Source of the DNA: Henriciella sp. AS95
GTDB taxonomy: Bacteria; Pseudomonadota; Alphaproteobacteria; Caulobacterales; Hyphomonadaceae
NCBI RefSeq assembly: GCF_038900055.1
Contig: NZ_JBBMQM010000001.1
Span: 124,001-188,000, forward strand
Reading direction: 5' to 3'
DNA: 64,000 nt
A model generated the notes under the pieces. It searched no databases. It was not told where the DNA came from and saw nothing but the letters and a program-made list of their open reading frames with translations. Below are positions 1 to 8,181 of the stretch, one piece after another (position 1 is the stretch's first letter; each line of letters begins with the position of its first letter). The translations under genes and the position numbers were made by a program.

Positions 1-436
1 TGAGCTTGCCGCGGCGCACACGTTTGATGTCGATCACATATTTCACGAGCTTCTTGTCCGGCGTGATTTCGCCGGTGAACTTCACTTCGCCCACGCCGAG
101 CGCGCGGCCCTTGCCGGGCGAACCTGACCAGCCGAGCCAGTAGCCAACGGCCTGCCACATCGCATCGAGGCCGAGGCAGCCCGGCATCACCGGATCACCC
201 GGGAAGTGGCACTGGAAGAACCAGAGTTCAGGATTGATGTCGTATTCGCCGACCACACTGCCCTTGCCGAACTCGCCGCCATCAAGCGTGATCTCAGTGA
301 TCCGGTCCATCATAAGCATGGGCGGAATGGGCAGCTGCGCATTACCGGGACCAAACAGCTGTCCCTGTCCGGAGGTGAGAAGGTCTTCACGGGTGTAGGA
401 AGACTTTGGCGTGTGGAAGTCGTGCGGTCCGCTCAT
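1..436 (-). CDS. fabA: 3-hydroxydecanoyl-ACP dehydratase FabA (C-terminus cut by window start)
   Basis: FabA dehydrates 3-hydroxyacyl-ACP and isomerises trans-2- to cis-3-decenoyl-ACP, the branch point of unsaturated fatty acid synthesis in the cytoplasm. The reverse strand from the ATG at 436 reads without a stop to the window edge (145 codons). It contains [11 protein letters not shown] followed by LGLDAMWQ, placing the catalytic pair at His77 and Asp91, the same 14-residue spacing as E. coli His70/Asp84. An AGGACGAG ribosome-binding site precedes the start. The last roughly 25 residues lie outside the window. The gene follows the SH3-domain gene on the same strand after a 108-base gap. fabB and fabI commonly follow in alphaproteobacteria but cannot be seen here. 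Confidence 0.95.
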   Translation of the reverse strand, partial: MSGPHDFHTPKSSYTREDLLTSGQGQLFGPGNAQLPIPPMLMMDRITEITLDGGEFGKGSVVGEYDINPELWFFQCHFPGDPVMPGCLGLDAMWQAVGYWLGWSGSPGKGRALGVGEVKFTGEITPDKKLVKYVIDIKRVRRGKL

Positions 437-544
437 TTAACTCGTCCTGAATCGCTTACCGAAATTGGAAAGTGCGCATCAGCCTGCCCTGATCCTCAAT
501 GTCAAGCAAACGGGGTGATCAGCAGGCTTGCAGGAATGGAGGAG

Positions 545-1060
545 CTAGAGACCGTCAGTACGCGTCTCGATCCCCCATAGCGACTGCTGCGGAACCCAGC
601 CCTTGAACTTCTCCGCCTTGAGACGGCACCAGCCATCCTCGCATTGCTCAAGCTCTGCAACGACGCCCTGCTGCAGTGAAGCGATGCCGCGAGACAGCTC
701 CGCCGGGCGTTTTCTCAGGACCGACTTTTCCAGCAGCACGACATGACGCGTCTCGGTGAGCATGCGCGCCTGCACCCAGGTCTCATCACCGTCAGCATCG
801 CGGACCTGTCGCCAGTTGCGCGTTTCCTTGACCACCAGGACAGGCAGTCCCTGTCGTTCATAGCGCCAGACGATCTCATGATCGGTCGACGGACCCTTGC
901 GGCCGTGCACCGCCGTGTATCGCAACGACTCGAAGCGAGGCACAGGTTTTCCTGAAAATTGACTGATCTTGACCGCTTCGGGTTCAGCCGAAGCAGTTGC
1001 AAATTGTGGTCCGCTCAGGATAAGGCAGACCGAACTGAGAAGACAGGCAAACCGTTTCAT
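545..1060 (-). CDS. SH3-domain exported protein
   Basis: A 171-residue protein beginning with a clear Sec signal peptide (MKRFACLLSSVCLILSG, then ATASAEP near residue 26). The mature part contains two bacterial SH3-like stretches. The first, about residues 45-100, has RYTAVHGRKGPSTDHEIVWR and WRQVRDADGDETWVQ. The second, about 105-165, has SVLRKRPAELSRGIASLQQG and WCRLKAEKFKGWVPQQSLWG. Such domains usually bind peptidoglycan or partner proteins in the periplasm. This family of double-SH3 exported proteins is common in alphaproteobacteria and its exact role is unknown. It is divergent from the 2-hydroxyacid dehydrogenase gene, with about 100 bases between the starts. Confidence 0.85.
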   Translation of the reverse strand: MKRFACLLSSVCLILSGPQFATASAEPEAVKISQFSGKPVPRFESLRYTAVHGRKGPSTDHEIVWRYERQGLPVLVVKETRNWRQVRDADGDETWVQARMLTETRHVVLLEKSVLRKRPAELSRGIASLQQGVVAELEQCEDGWCRLKAEKFKGWVPQQSLWGIETRTDGL

Positions 1061-1161
1061 GACGACAGTTTCACCTGAACGGGTGAATCGCGCGTAAAGC
1101 GCGCATTGGCGAGGCGGGAATGCTCTGCTATTCGACTTGGCAAGAATAAAGGGATGGATGA

Positions 1162-2148
1162 ATGACCGCAGAGCGGCTGAAGGTAATTGTCACGCGGCGC
1201 CTGCCCGACCCCGTCGAGCTGAGGCTGAAAGAACTGTTCGATACAGAGCTTAACGAAACCGACGTCCCCTTCTCAGACGCGCAGATGATCGATGCGGTCA
1301 AACGCGCCGATGTTCTGGTCCCGACCGTCACCGACAAGGTTGATGGCCGCCTCCTGGCGCAGGCCGGTCCGCAGCTGCGCCACATCGCCCAGTTCGGGGC
1401 TGGCGTCGACAATCTCGATATCGAAAGCGCCGTGCAGCGCGGCATCACCGTGACCAATACACCAGGCGTCCTGACCGATGACACCGCTGACGTCACCATG
1501 GCGCTGATCCTCGGCGTTCCGCGCCGCCTGCATGAAGGCATCCAGCTGCTCGAGGCCGGGAAATTCGATGGCTGGGCACCGACCTGGATGCTTGGCCGTC
1601 GCCTGTCAGGCAAACGGCTCGGCATTATCGGCATGGGCCGGATCGGCCAGGCGGTCGCGCGCCGCGCCAAGGCTTTCGGCCTGCAGATTCATTATCACAA
1701 CCGCAAGCCGGTGAACCGTCAGGTCACTGAGGAGCTTGGGGCGACCTATTGGGAAAGCCTCGACCAGATGCTGGCCCGCATGGACATCATCTCCGTCAAC
1801 TGCCCGCACACGCCGGCAACCTTTCACCTTCTCAGCGCGCGGCGCCTTGATCTGATCAAGCCCGATGCTTTCATCGTGAACACCGCCCGCGGGGAAGTCA
1901 TCGACGAGGCCGCCCTGGCGCGGGCCTTGAAATCTGGCAAGATCGCCGGCGCCGGTCTCGACGTCTTCGAGCGCGAACCGGTTGTGAATCCGGAGCTGAA
2001 GGGCCTGCCGAACGTGATCCTGCTGCCGCATATGGGCTCGGCGACCGTCGAGGGCCGGATCGAGATGGGCGAGAAGGTCATCATCAATATCAAGACCTTC
2101 GCGGATGGTCACAGGCCACCGGACCGGGTCATTCCGGCAATCCTTTAG
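1162..2148 (+). CDS. D-isomer-specific 2-hydroxyacid dehydrogenase (glyoxylate/hydroxypyruvate reductase-like)
   Basis: A cytoplasmic NAD(P)H-dependent reductase of 328 residues, the usual length for the family. The Rossmann motif GxGxxG is Gly157-Met-Gly159-Arg-Ile-Gly162. The active-site signatures follow in order: NTARG with Arg243, an acidic residue near Glu272, and LLPHMGSAT with His290. The N-terminal segment QFGAGVDNLD is typical of glyoxylate reductase (GyaR) and D-glycerate dehydrogenase homologues. The substrate (glyoxylate, hydroxypyruvate or another 2-keto acid) cannot be decided from sequence. The gene is monocistronic, divergent from the SH3 gene and ended by the hairpin at 2155-2183. 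Confidence 0.88.
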   Translation: MTAERLKVIVTRRLPDPVELRLKELFDTELNETDVPFSDAQMIDAVKRADVLVPTVTDKVDGRLLAQAGPQLRHIAQFGAGVDNLDIESAVQRGITVTNTPGVLTDDTADVTMALILGVPRRLHEGIQLLEAGKFDGWAPTWMLGRRLSGKRLGIIGMGRIGQAVARRAKAFGLQIHYHNRKPVNRQVTEELGATYWESLDQMLARMDIISVNCPHTPATFHLLSARRLDLIKPDAFIVNTARGEVIDEAALARALKSGKIAGAGLDVFEREPVVNPELKGLPNVILLPHMGSATVEGRIEMGEKVIINIKTFADGHRPPDRVIPAIL

Positions 2149-2154
2149 AGCATC

Positions 2155-2183
2155 AAAAAAGCCCGGCATCTCTGCCGGGCTTT
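2155..2183. terminator. Bidirectional intrinsic terminator
   Basis: An 8-bp perfect stem, GCCCGGCA (2161-2168) and TGCCGGGC (2173-2180), closes a TCTC loop. It is preceded by six A and followed by TTT, so it can end the 2-hydroxyacid dehydrogenase transcript on the plus strand and the DUF1150 transcript on the minus strand, which converge here. Confidence 0.8.
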
Positions 2184-2217
2184 CCGTTACTTTCAATCTC
2201 TCGACCCTTATGCGTGT

Positions 2218-2463
2218 CTAGTGCACGCTGACGGGGCGCATTTCGTGGGCGCGGGCGGCTGCAAAGGCAGCGTCACGGCCCTCAATGATTGCAAGCTGCA
2301 AGCCTTCACCATTGGCCAGCACGAAGAGCGAGTCTGTATCGCTCACGGCGTCGAGGGCTTCTGGTGCCAGTTCGGCCAGCTCGTCTTCCGCAATGCGGCG
2401 GACATAGACGAGGTCTTTCGCCGAAAACAGCTTCACAGCTTTGGTTTCAAGTTCTGTCGTCAT
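2218..2463 (-). CDS. DUF1150 family protein
   Basis: An 81-residue acidic cytoplasmic protein. The middle matches the DUF1150 family as I recall it: VYVRRIAEDELAELAPEAL, then LFVLANGEGLQLAIIEGRD, then AFAAARAHEMRPVSVH at the end. The family is almost confined to alphaproteobacteria and often sits beside a small heat-shock gene (Hsp20), but none is present here. The start at 2463 was chosen because AAGGAAGG lies seven or so bases upstream. A longer reading frame to 2658 has no ribosome-binding site and no family similarity. Function unknown. Confidence 0.8.
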   Translation of the reverse strand: MTTELETKAVKLFSAKDLVYVRRIAEDELAELAPEALDAVSDTDSLFVLANGEGLQLAIIEGRDAAFAAARAHEMRPVSVH

Positions 2464-2673
2464 GGCATGTTCCTTCCTTTCAAAGACAGGACCACGACAC
2501 TCCATCCCGGCAGAAGCCCCGTTAGCGGCAGCTCCTCTAACCGCCGGGTCTTGTGTCATGATGAATCTGGGGTCCGAAAGGGACCGGTTCAAGCCTGACA
2601 AACGGCGATATTGGGGCAATTGACCGCCAAAACCGTCCGGGGCTGAACAGGTGTTCATATTGGAGGCTGAAAC

Positions 2674-3348
2674 CTAGATAAAATCCTCAACGATGATGTC
2701 GTCCTCGCCAACGCCGATTTCTTTCAGGGCCAGCACGATGTCATCGATCATCGGTTCGGGGCCACAGATATAGCACTTGCCGGCTCCAGGTTTGACCCTG
2801 TCCTCCAGCAGCCCTTTATCGATCTGACCGGTGTGGACGTCGGCTGATTTATCGTCGGTGACCGTGAAATAGGTCTTCAGGCCCGGCATGGACTCAAATT
2901 CCTCGCGGTTGATGATGTCGGCCTCTGTGGAATTGGAAAAGATAAGCTCGCACCCCTCAAGCGTGCCGTGCGTCTCGAGGCGCTTGCGCAGGATAGCGAT
3001 GAAGGGCGTGACGCCGGCGCCGCCGGCGATAAACCAACCCTTGCCTTCGTCCTGAATCGCGCCCCAGGGATCATTGACGATAATTGTCTCGCCGGGCTTC
3101 AGGGTCGGGATCTGCTCGGTCACGCCATCATGATCCGGATAGGATTTGATGGTGAATTCGAGGAAGCCATCCGACGGCAGGCTGGTCGGTGTGAACGGGC
3201 GCGTCTCGTTTCGCCAGCCATCGCGATCAAGCGCGATATCGACCGCTTGACCCGGCTCAACGCCAAGGCCGTCCGGCTTGTCGAAGCGCAGGCGAAAGAC
3301 GTCGTGCGTCACCGGTTCGATTTCTTGCAGTGTCAGGGTGTGGGGCAT
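2674..3348 (-). CDS. Ferredoxin-reductase-like FAD/NAD(P)-binding oxidoreductase
   Basis: A 224-residue flavoprotein of the ferredoxin-NADP reductase superfamily. In order: a beta-barrel FAD domain with the flavin-binding signature RPFTPTS near residue 50 and GETIIVNDPWG near 90, then the NAD(P)-binding motif GGAGVTPFIAILRKR near 110, and the C-terminal CGPEPMIDDIV near 195. There is no 2Fe-2S domain, so it must pass electrons to a separate partner, which is not encoded nearby. AAAGGAGAC stands just before the ATG. Its physiological acceptor is unknown. Confidence 0.82.
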   Translation of the reverse strand: MPHTLTLQEIEPVTHDVFRLRFDKPDGLGVEPGQAVDIALDRDGWRNETRPFTPTSLPSDGFLEFTIKSYPDHDGVTEQIPTLKPGETIIVNDPWGAIQDEGKGWFIAGGAGVTPFIAILRKRLETHGTLEGCELIFSNSTEADIINREEFESMPGLKTYFTVTDDKSADVHTGQIDKGLLEDRVKPGAGKCYICGPEPMIDDIVLALKEIGVGEDDIIVEDFI

Positions 3349-3541
3349 GGTTGTCTCCTTTTCAGGAGATCAACGGAGCAGTGCTGGAACGAGTTCCGGT
3401 CTGACCCTGCGCCCGGAAGCGAGCGGTCCGCCGGATCGAATTTTTTTCGGAGCGAACTGGTTCAGCCTTGAGCCGCATCCATCGCGAAGCGTAGCGAAGC
3501 GGGGATAAACCGGAAGACGCTGCCGCGTCATTCGCATGCCT

Positions 3542-3567
3542 AAAATCGATCCACTGGATCGATTTTT
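3542..3567. terminator. Hairpin downstream of tRNA-Ala
   Basis: An 11-bp perfect inverted repeat, AAAATCGATCC (3542-3552) and GGATCGATTTT (3556-3566), around a 3-base ACT loop. On the minus strand it begins 26 bases after the 3' end of the tRNA and its stem ends in four T, so it probably terminates the tRNA transcript. The symmetric A/T ends would also allow termination in the other direction. Confidence 0.6.
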
Positions 3568-3592
3568 CGAACGACGTTCGACCGGCAGCGAA

Positions 3593-3668
3593 TGGTGGAG
3601 CCTAGCGGGATCGAACCGCTGACCTCCTGCATGCCATGCAGGCGCTCTCCCAGCTGAGCTAAGGCCCC
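3593..3668 (-). tRNA. tRNA-Ala (GGC anticodon)
   Basis: The reverse strand folds into a complete 76-base cloverleaf with an encoded CCA end. The acceptor stem GGGGCCT pairs with AGGCTCC (one G-U pair), followed by discriminator A and CCA. The D-arm contains AGCTCAGCTGGGAGAGC. The anticodon stem CCTGC/GCAGG closes loop ATGGCAT, with anticodon GGC at 3633-3635. The T-arm contains GGTTCGATCCC. GGC reads GCC and GCU alanine codons; GCC is heavily used in this GC-rich window. Confidence 0.97.
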
Positions 3669-3723
3669 ATCTTCAGGGAAGGCGTGAGATATAAAGTCCT
3701 GACCGTCTGATCAAGCCTCTTTA

Positions 3724-4329
3724 TCAGCCTTTCTTGTCTTCATCCTCGTCTTCGGCGTCGTCATCATCGTCGATGTCATCGTCATCATCGTCGTCGATCG
3801 CCAGATCGTCATCCAGGTCGATGTCGTCATCGAGGTCGAAATCCTCTTCATCATCGTCGAGGTCGACATCGTCATCATCGTCGTCGAGGCCCTCTTCGGT
3901 GAAGCCGGCTGGCACCTTGCCAGGCGCCGCTTCCTCGTCGTCCTCATCATCGCCGCCTTCGAGCACGACTTCATCGGCATCGGCGCCGAGTTCGCGCGAG
4001 GTTTCATCATCGTCCTCGTCTTCGTCCTCGTCGTCATCATCCTCTTCATCATCTTCGATGTCATCATCGTCATCGATGTCGGACTTGGTGGCTTTTTTCT
4101 TTTTGCGCTTTTTCTCTTCCTCTTCGAGGTCGTCTTCGTCCTCATCTTTCGGAACGGCAGACTTTGCGCGTTTGGCTTTCAGCTTTGCACTGGTCGTGCG
4201 GACCTCATCATCTTCGGGGTCGAACTCGGTCTTGCATTTGGGGCAAACCGCCGGGCGCTTGTTGAGGTCGTAAAATTTCGCTTCGCAGCTTGGGCAGATC
4301 TGTTTGGTGCCAAGATCGGAATCGGCCAT
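3724..4329 (-). CDS. TIGR02300 family protein (FYDLN zinc-ribbon with long acidic tail)
   Basis: A 201-residue protein. The N-terminal 45 residues hold LGTKQICPSCEAKFYDLNKR and CPKCKTEFDPED: two CxxC pairs forming a likely zinc ribbon plus the FYDLN signature that defines the family. A short basic stretch follows (AKLKAKRAKSAVPK, then KKRKKKKATK), and then about 120 residues that are mostly Asp and Glu. The family is nearly restricted to alphaproteobacteria and its function is unknown; the tail could mimic nucleic acid or bind cations. Start at 4329 was chosen because GGAG lies about 9 bases upstream; an in-frame TTG at 4344 overlaps that site. It is divergent from aroA, a common arrangement in this class. 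Confidence 0.88.
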   Translation of the reverse strand: MADSDLGTKQICPSCEAKFYDLNKRPAVCPKCKTEFDPEDDEVRTTSAKLKAKRAKSAVPKDEDEDDLEEEEKKRKKKKATKSDIDDDDDIEDDEEDDDDEDEDEDDDETSRELGADADEVVLEGGDDEDDEEAAPGKVPAGFTEEGLDDDDDDVDLDDDEEDFDLDDDIDLDDDLAIDDDDDDDIDDDDDAEDEDEDKKG

Positions 4330-4431
4330 GTCGTGGGTCTCCAAACCTGAATGTTTTGTTGCGGGGGCGCTTGCCAGAAACGTTCGCCGCTGTCAAAGCG
4401 CTTTTCGCGTGCTTTAGCAGAGGAAAATCAT

Positions 4432-5754
4432 TTGGCCTGGACTTCGTTCCCCGTCAGCAAGCTTCAAGGTGCCATTCGGGCGCCCGGCGACAAGTCTTGC
4501 TCGCACCGTGCGCTCATGTTTGCAGGCATTGCAGAAGGCACCTCTGACATCTCTGGATTGCTGGAGGGAGAGGACGTCATCAATACCGCCAAAGCCATGG
4601 CAGCCCTGGGCGCAGACGCCGAACAGAAGGGCGGTGGGCGCTGGACTGTCAAAGGTGTGGGTAAGGCCGGTCTGACCTCTCCGCGAGCCCCGCTCGACTT
4701 CGGCAATTCCGGCACCGGCTCGCGCCTGATGATGGGTCTGATGGCGGGCTATCCGATCGAGGCCAGGCTCATCGGCGATGAGAGCCTGTCGAAGCGGCCA
4801 ATGAACCGCGTCATCAATCCCCTTGAGCGGATGGGCGCGAAGTTTGATCATGACGGGCGCGGCATGCTGCCGATTACATTGCACGGCTCGTCGAAGCTGA
4901 AACCCATCGACTATGTGCCTGAGCACGCCTCGGCCCAGGTTAAATCATGTGTTCTGCTCGCCGGCCTCAATGCTGATGGCACCACCCGCGTTACCGAGCA
5001 CCGCCCGACGCGCGACCATACAGAGAAGATGCTGCGCGGCTTCGGGGTTGATCTCGACGTGGTCAACGCTGACGGCGCTCGCTCCATCGTGTCTATCGAT
5101 GGCGGTCAGACGCTTCAGGCCGTCGACACGCAGATCCCGGGCGACCCGTCTTCTGCCGCCTTCCTCATCGCAGCCGGCCTTATTTCGCCGGCCGGCGGTG
5201 TGCTTGTCGAAGGCGTCATGTCCAACGAAACGCGCGACGGCTTCTTCCGGGCCGCTTCGATGATGGGGGCTGACATTGGCGCAGAGGAACTGGGCGATGC
5301 TGCGGGTGAACGCCTGATCGACATGCAGGCTGTTGGAAGCCCCCTGAAGGGGTGCGCCATCCCGGATTATCTCGTCCCCGCCATGATCGACGAGTTCCCG
5401 ATCCTTGCTGTCCTGGCCGCCTTCGCTGAAGGCGAGACCAAGGTCACGGGCGCGCATGAGCTGCGCGTAAAAGAGAGCGACCGGATTGCAGCAGTCGTCG
5501 CCATGCTGAGAGTCAACGGCGTTGACGTTGAAGAGCACGAGGACGGCTTTATCGTTCAGGGCTGCGGCGGGCCACCGCCGGGCGGCGGCCTGGTCGAAAC
5601 CCATCATGATCACCGCATCGCGATGAGTGCCCTTGTTATGGGAACGGCCAGCCAGAAACCGGTCTCCATCGACGACGCGGCCATGATCGCAACCTCCTAT
5701 CCGGACTTCATGGCCCACATGGCGTCCATAGGGGCCGATATCCGTCAGGCCTGA
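4432..5754 (+). CDS. aroA: 3-phosphoshikimate 1-carboxyvinyltransferase (EPSP synthase)
   Basis: AroA joins shikimate-3-phosphate and phosphoenolpyruvate in the shikimate pathway. Near the N-terminus APGDKSCSHRALM is the substrate-binding lysine motif. LDFGNSGTGSRLMMGLMAG is the loop that contacts phosphoenolpyruvate and glyphosate. RPMNRVINPLERMGA, DPSSAAFLIAAGL and RVKESDRIAA follow. The loop and the RPMNRV element resemble class II enzymes such as CP4, but the position of CP4's tolerance-giving alanine appears to be glycine here. I chose TTG at 4432 (440 residues) because AGAGGAAAA precedes it; an in-frame ATG at 4351 would add 27 residues unlike AroA. cmk, its usual downstream neighbour, is about 6.5 kb away. 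Confidence 0.92.
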   Translation: MAWTSFPVSKLQGAIRAPGDKSCSHRALMFAGIAEGTSDISGLLEGEDVINTAKAMAALGADAEQKGGGRWTVKGVGKAGLTSPRAPLDFGNSGTGSRLMMGLMAGYPIEARLIGDESLSKRPMNRVINPLERMGAKFDHDGRGMLPITLHGSSKLKPIDYVPEHASAQVKSCVLLAGLNADGTTRVTEHRPTRDHTEKMLRGFGVDLDVVNADGARSIVSIDGGQTLQAVDTQIPGDPSSAAFLIAAGLISPAGGVLVEGVMSNETRDGFFRAASMMGADIGAEELGDAAGERLIDMQAVGSPLKGCAIPDYLVPAMIDEFPILAVLAAFAEGETKVTGAHELRVKESDRIAAVVAMLRVNGVDVEEHEDGFIVQGCGGPPPGGGLVETHHDHRIAMSALVMGTASQKPVSIDDAAMIATSYPDFMAHMASIGADIRQA

Positions 5755-5811
5755 CGCCTAAGAGACCTCAAATATCTTTTCTACCAGACCTTGCTTTTCC
5801 CGTGCGAGGAG

Positions 5812-5823
5812 AATATCGATATT
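5812..5823. promoter_or_regulatory. AT-rich palindrome before the S9 peptidase
   Basis: A perfect 12-base palindrome, AATATCGATATT, followed immediately by CGATATATATAA. It stands 29-40 bases upstream of the peptidase start in an otherwise GC-rich stretch. It could be an operator or part of the promoter. No known regulator consensus is recognised. Confidence 0.35.
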
Positions 5824-5851
5824 CGATATATATAAATTGGGAGAAGACATA

Positions 5852-7975
5852 ATGAGAAACCTATTGATTGGTGGCGTGGCTCTCACAGTCCTGGCGGCCT
5901 GCGCAACGCAGGAAACGCCGGAAACAAATCTTGATGCGACCCCCGCAACCGCCGAGGCGGACGTAGAAACCGAAGCGCCAGCGGCGACGGCGAGTCTTGA
6001 AGACTTCGCGCTGATCGACAGATCAGCAATCTTCGGAAACGCGGAGAAGACGCAGGGACGGATCAGCCCTGACGGCCAGTATGTCAGCTGGATTGCGCCG
6101 GTTGATGGCGTGACCAATGTCTGGGTGGCGCCAGCCGATAATCCTGATGCGGCGAAACCCATCACCAACGACACTTATCGAGGCATAAGCGGCCATTTCT
6201 GGTCGCCGGGCTCGGACTATATTTACTACTCACAGGACAAGGGCGGGGACGAGAATTTCCATGTCTATGCGTCCGACGTTGCGACCGGCGAAGTTCGCGA
6301 CCTTACCCCGGTCGAGGATGGCACGCGCGCGGTGATCCAGGGCGTGTCGCGCGATGAGCCGGGCAAACTGCTCATCGGCATCAATGACCGCAATCCCCAG
6401 CTCTTCGATCTCTATCTCGTTGATGTCGCGACGGGCGAGATGGAGCTTGCGGCGGAAAACCCCGGCTATGCCGGCTGGGTCGTCGACAACACGCTGACGC
6501 CCCGCTTCGGCTACATGCAGACGCCAGGCGGCGGCGCATCCATCGTCGACATGGACGGCAATGAACTGCTCTCGATCCCGGCAGAAGATTTCATGACGAC
6601 CAATCCCATCGGGTTCAACGGCGCAAATGATGCCATTTACATGGTCGAAAGCCGCGGCCGCGATACCGCTGCCCTGGTCGAGGTCGATGCCGAGACGGGC
6701 GAAACAACCCTGATTGCTGAAAACGACAAGGCGGACATCAGCGATGCCCTGCTGCATCCGACGACCTATGAGCCATTGGCCTATGCGTCGGAGTATCTTC
6801 GCAGCGAGTGGGAGCCGCTGACCGATGAGGCGGCTGCTGATCTTGAATTCCTGGAAAGCGAACTCGACGGCGATATCCAGATCCTGTCGGCCACCGACGA
6901 CTTGTCGCGCATGGTTGTCTATTCGGAATCGGCTGTCGCGCCCGGCGTATATTATGTCTACGACCGGGACGCGAAAACGCTGACCGAGATGTTCAAGACA
7001 CGGCCCGACCTCGCTGAGGCACCGCTCCAGCCGATGTATCCGCTCGAGATCACCTCGCGCGATGGCAAGACGCTCGTTTCCTATCTGACTCTGCCGCCGG
7101 GCAGCGATGCCGATGGCGATGGCCGCCCGGAAGCGCCGGTGCCGATGGTACTGAATGTCCATGGTGGCCCTTGGTCACGCGACTCCTATGGTTATAATTC
7201 CTGGCATCAGTGGCTGGCGAACCGTGGCTATGGCGTCCTGTCAGTCAATTATCGCGGCTCGACCGGCTTCGGGAAGACTTTCGTCAATGCAGCCGTCGGC
7301 GAGTTTGCCGGGGCGATGCATGACGATCTGATCGATGCGGTGAACTGGACGGTGGCTGAGGGCATCGCAGATGAGGACGAAATCGCTATCGCGGGCGGCT
7401 CCTATGGCGGCTATGCGACATTGATTGGCGTGACCTTTACCCCCGACACCTTCGCCTGCGGCGTGGATCTTGTCGGACCATCGAGCCTCGCCACGCTGAT
7501 CGAGAGTTTCCCGGAATACTGGAAGCCGGTGCTTGAAGGCTCGTGGTACAAATTTGTGGGTGACCCGACCGTGCCTGAAGAGCGCGAGGACATGTTGAAC
7601 CGCTCGGCGATCAGCCGTGTCGACGCCATCTCGGTCCCACTTCTCATTGGTCAGGGCGAGAACGATCCTCGCGTGACCAAGCTTGAGTCCGACCAGCTGG
7701 TCGAGACGATGAAGGAGAAGGGCCTGCCGGTCACCTATGTGAACTTCCCCGATGAAGGACACGGCTTTGCCCGCCCGGAAAACCGGCTCGCCTTCTACTC
7801 TGTGATGGAAGGTTTCCTGTCAGAGTGCCTTGGTGGGCGCGTAGAGGACTTCGGAAACGCTTTCGACGGCTCAACGGTCGAGGTTCTTGAAGGCGCAGCT
7901 TATGTCGATGGCCTGGAACCGGCCCTCGCGGCTCATGCGGCCAGGCAGGCTGATGAAGAGGCCAGCGGCGAGTAG
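5852..7975 (+). CDS. S9 family (prolyl oligopeptidase-type) peptidase, lipoprotein
   Basis: A 707-residue serine peptidase. The N-terminus MRNLLIGGVALTVLAAC is a lipoprotein signal with lipobox Cys17, so it is probably anchored facing the periplasm or exported. Residues about 60-400 form a beta-propeller (repeats such as RISPDGQYVSWIAPVDG and FWSPGSDYIYYSQDKGG). The C-terminal alpha/beta-hydrolase domain has nucleophile Ser517 in GGSYGGY, Asp605 in ENDPRV and His637 in DEGHGF. Such enzymes trim short peptides, often dipeptidyl- or acylaminoacyl-peptidase-like. Start at 5852 was chosen over a TTG at 5837 because GGGAG sits 9 bases before it. The gene lies between aroA and cmk, where most relatives have nothing. 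Confidence 0.9.
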   Translation: MRNLLIGGVALTVLAACATQETPETNLDATPATAEADVETEAPAATASLEDFALIDRSAIFGNAEKTQGRISPDGQYVSWIAPVDGVTNVWVAPADNPDAAKPITNDTYRGISGHFWSPGSDYIYYSQDKGGDENFHVYASDVATGEVRDLTPVEDGTRAVIQGVSRDEPGKLLIGINDRNPQLFDLYLVDVATGEMELAAENPGYAGWVVDNTLTPRFGYMQTPGGGASIVDMDGNELLSIPAEDFMTTNPIGFNGANDAIYMVESRGRDTAALVEVDAETGETTLIAENDKADISDALLHPTTYEPLAYASEYLRSEWEPLTDEAAADLEFLESELDGDIQILSATDDLSRMVVYSESAVAPGVYYVYDRDAKTLTEMFKTRPDLAEAPLQPMYPLEITSRDGKTLVSYLTLPPGSDADGDGRPEAPVPMVLNVHGGPWSRDSYGYNSWHQWLANRGYGVLSVNYRGSTGFGKTFVNAAVGEFAGAMHDDLIDAVNWTVAEGIADEDEIAIAGGSYGGYATLIGVTFTPDTFACGVDLVGPSSLATLIESFPEYWKPVLEGSWYKFVGDPTVPEEREDMLNRSAISRVDAISVPLLIGQGENDPRVTKLESDQLVETMKEKGLPVTYVNFPDEGHGFARPENRLAFYSVMEGFLSECLGGRVEDFGNAFDGSTVEVLEGAAYVDGLEPALAAHAARQADEEASGE

Positions 7976-7995
7976 GCCGACACCACGACTTAGAT

Positions 7996-8036
7996 TTTAT
8001 TGGCCGCTCCATAGAACGGGGCGGCCAATTTCGTTT
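7996..8036 (+). terminator. Intrinsic terminator after the S9 peptidase
   Basis: An 11-bp stem with one G-U pair, TTGGCCGCTCC (8000-8010) and GGGGCGGCCAA (8018-8028), followed by TTTCGTTT. It separates the peptidase transcript from the siderophore-receptor gene. Confidence 0.75.
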
Positions 8037-8146
8037 CGACGTGACTGTTGCTCAATCAGCACGAACTTTACCCGGCCCAGCCGACAAAAACATTTATCCG
8101 CCTACAGCACTTGCGAGTTATTCGCATTTGCAATACAGGCCTCCTG

Positions 8147-8165
8147 CGAATGAGAATACGTCTTA
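8147..8165. promoter_or_regulatory. Possible Fur-like site upstream of the siderophore receptor
   Basis: GCGAATGAGAATACGTCTT matches the classical 19-base Fur box at 11 positions by eye, with the left half (AATGAGAAT) much better than the right. A nearby inverted repeat TGCGA (8112-8116)/TCGCA (8122-8126) and a further TGCGA at 8145 could belong to the same control region. Iron control of a catecholate-type receptor gene is expected from the family; the site itself is weak evidence. Confidence 0.35.
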
Positions 8166-8181
8166 TTAACAGGAGATATGG

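Noticed and set aside
3593-3668. tRNA-Ala as an integration site
   Set aside because: No second copy of the tRNA 3' end and no integrase gene was seen in the window.
3734-4273. Plus-strand frame encoding a poly-serine protein
   Set aside because: It is the complement of the Asp/Glu repeats of the TIGR02300 gene; serine codons arise from TCG/TCA complements.
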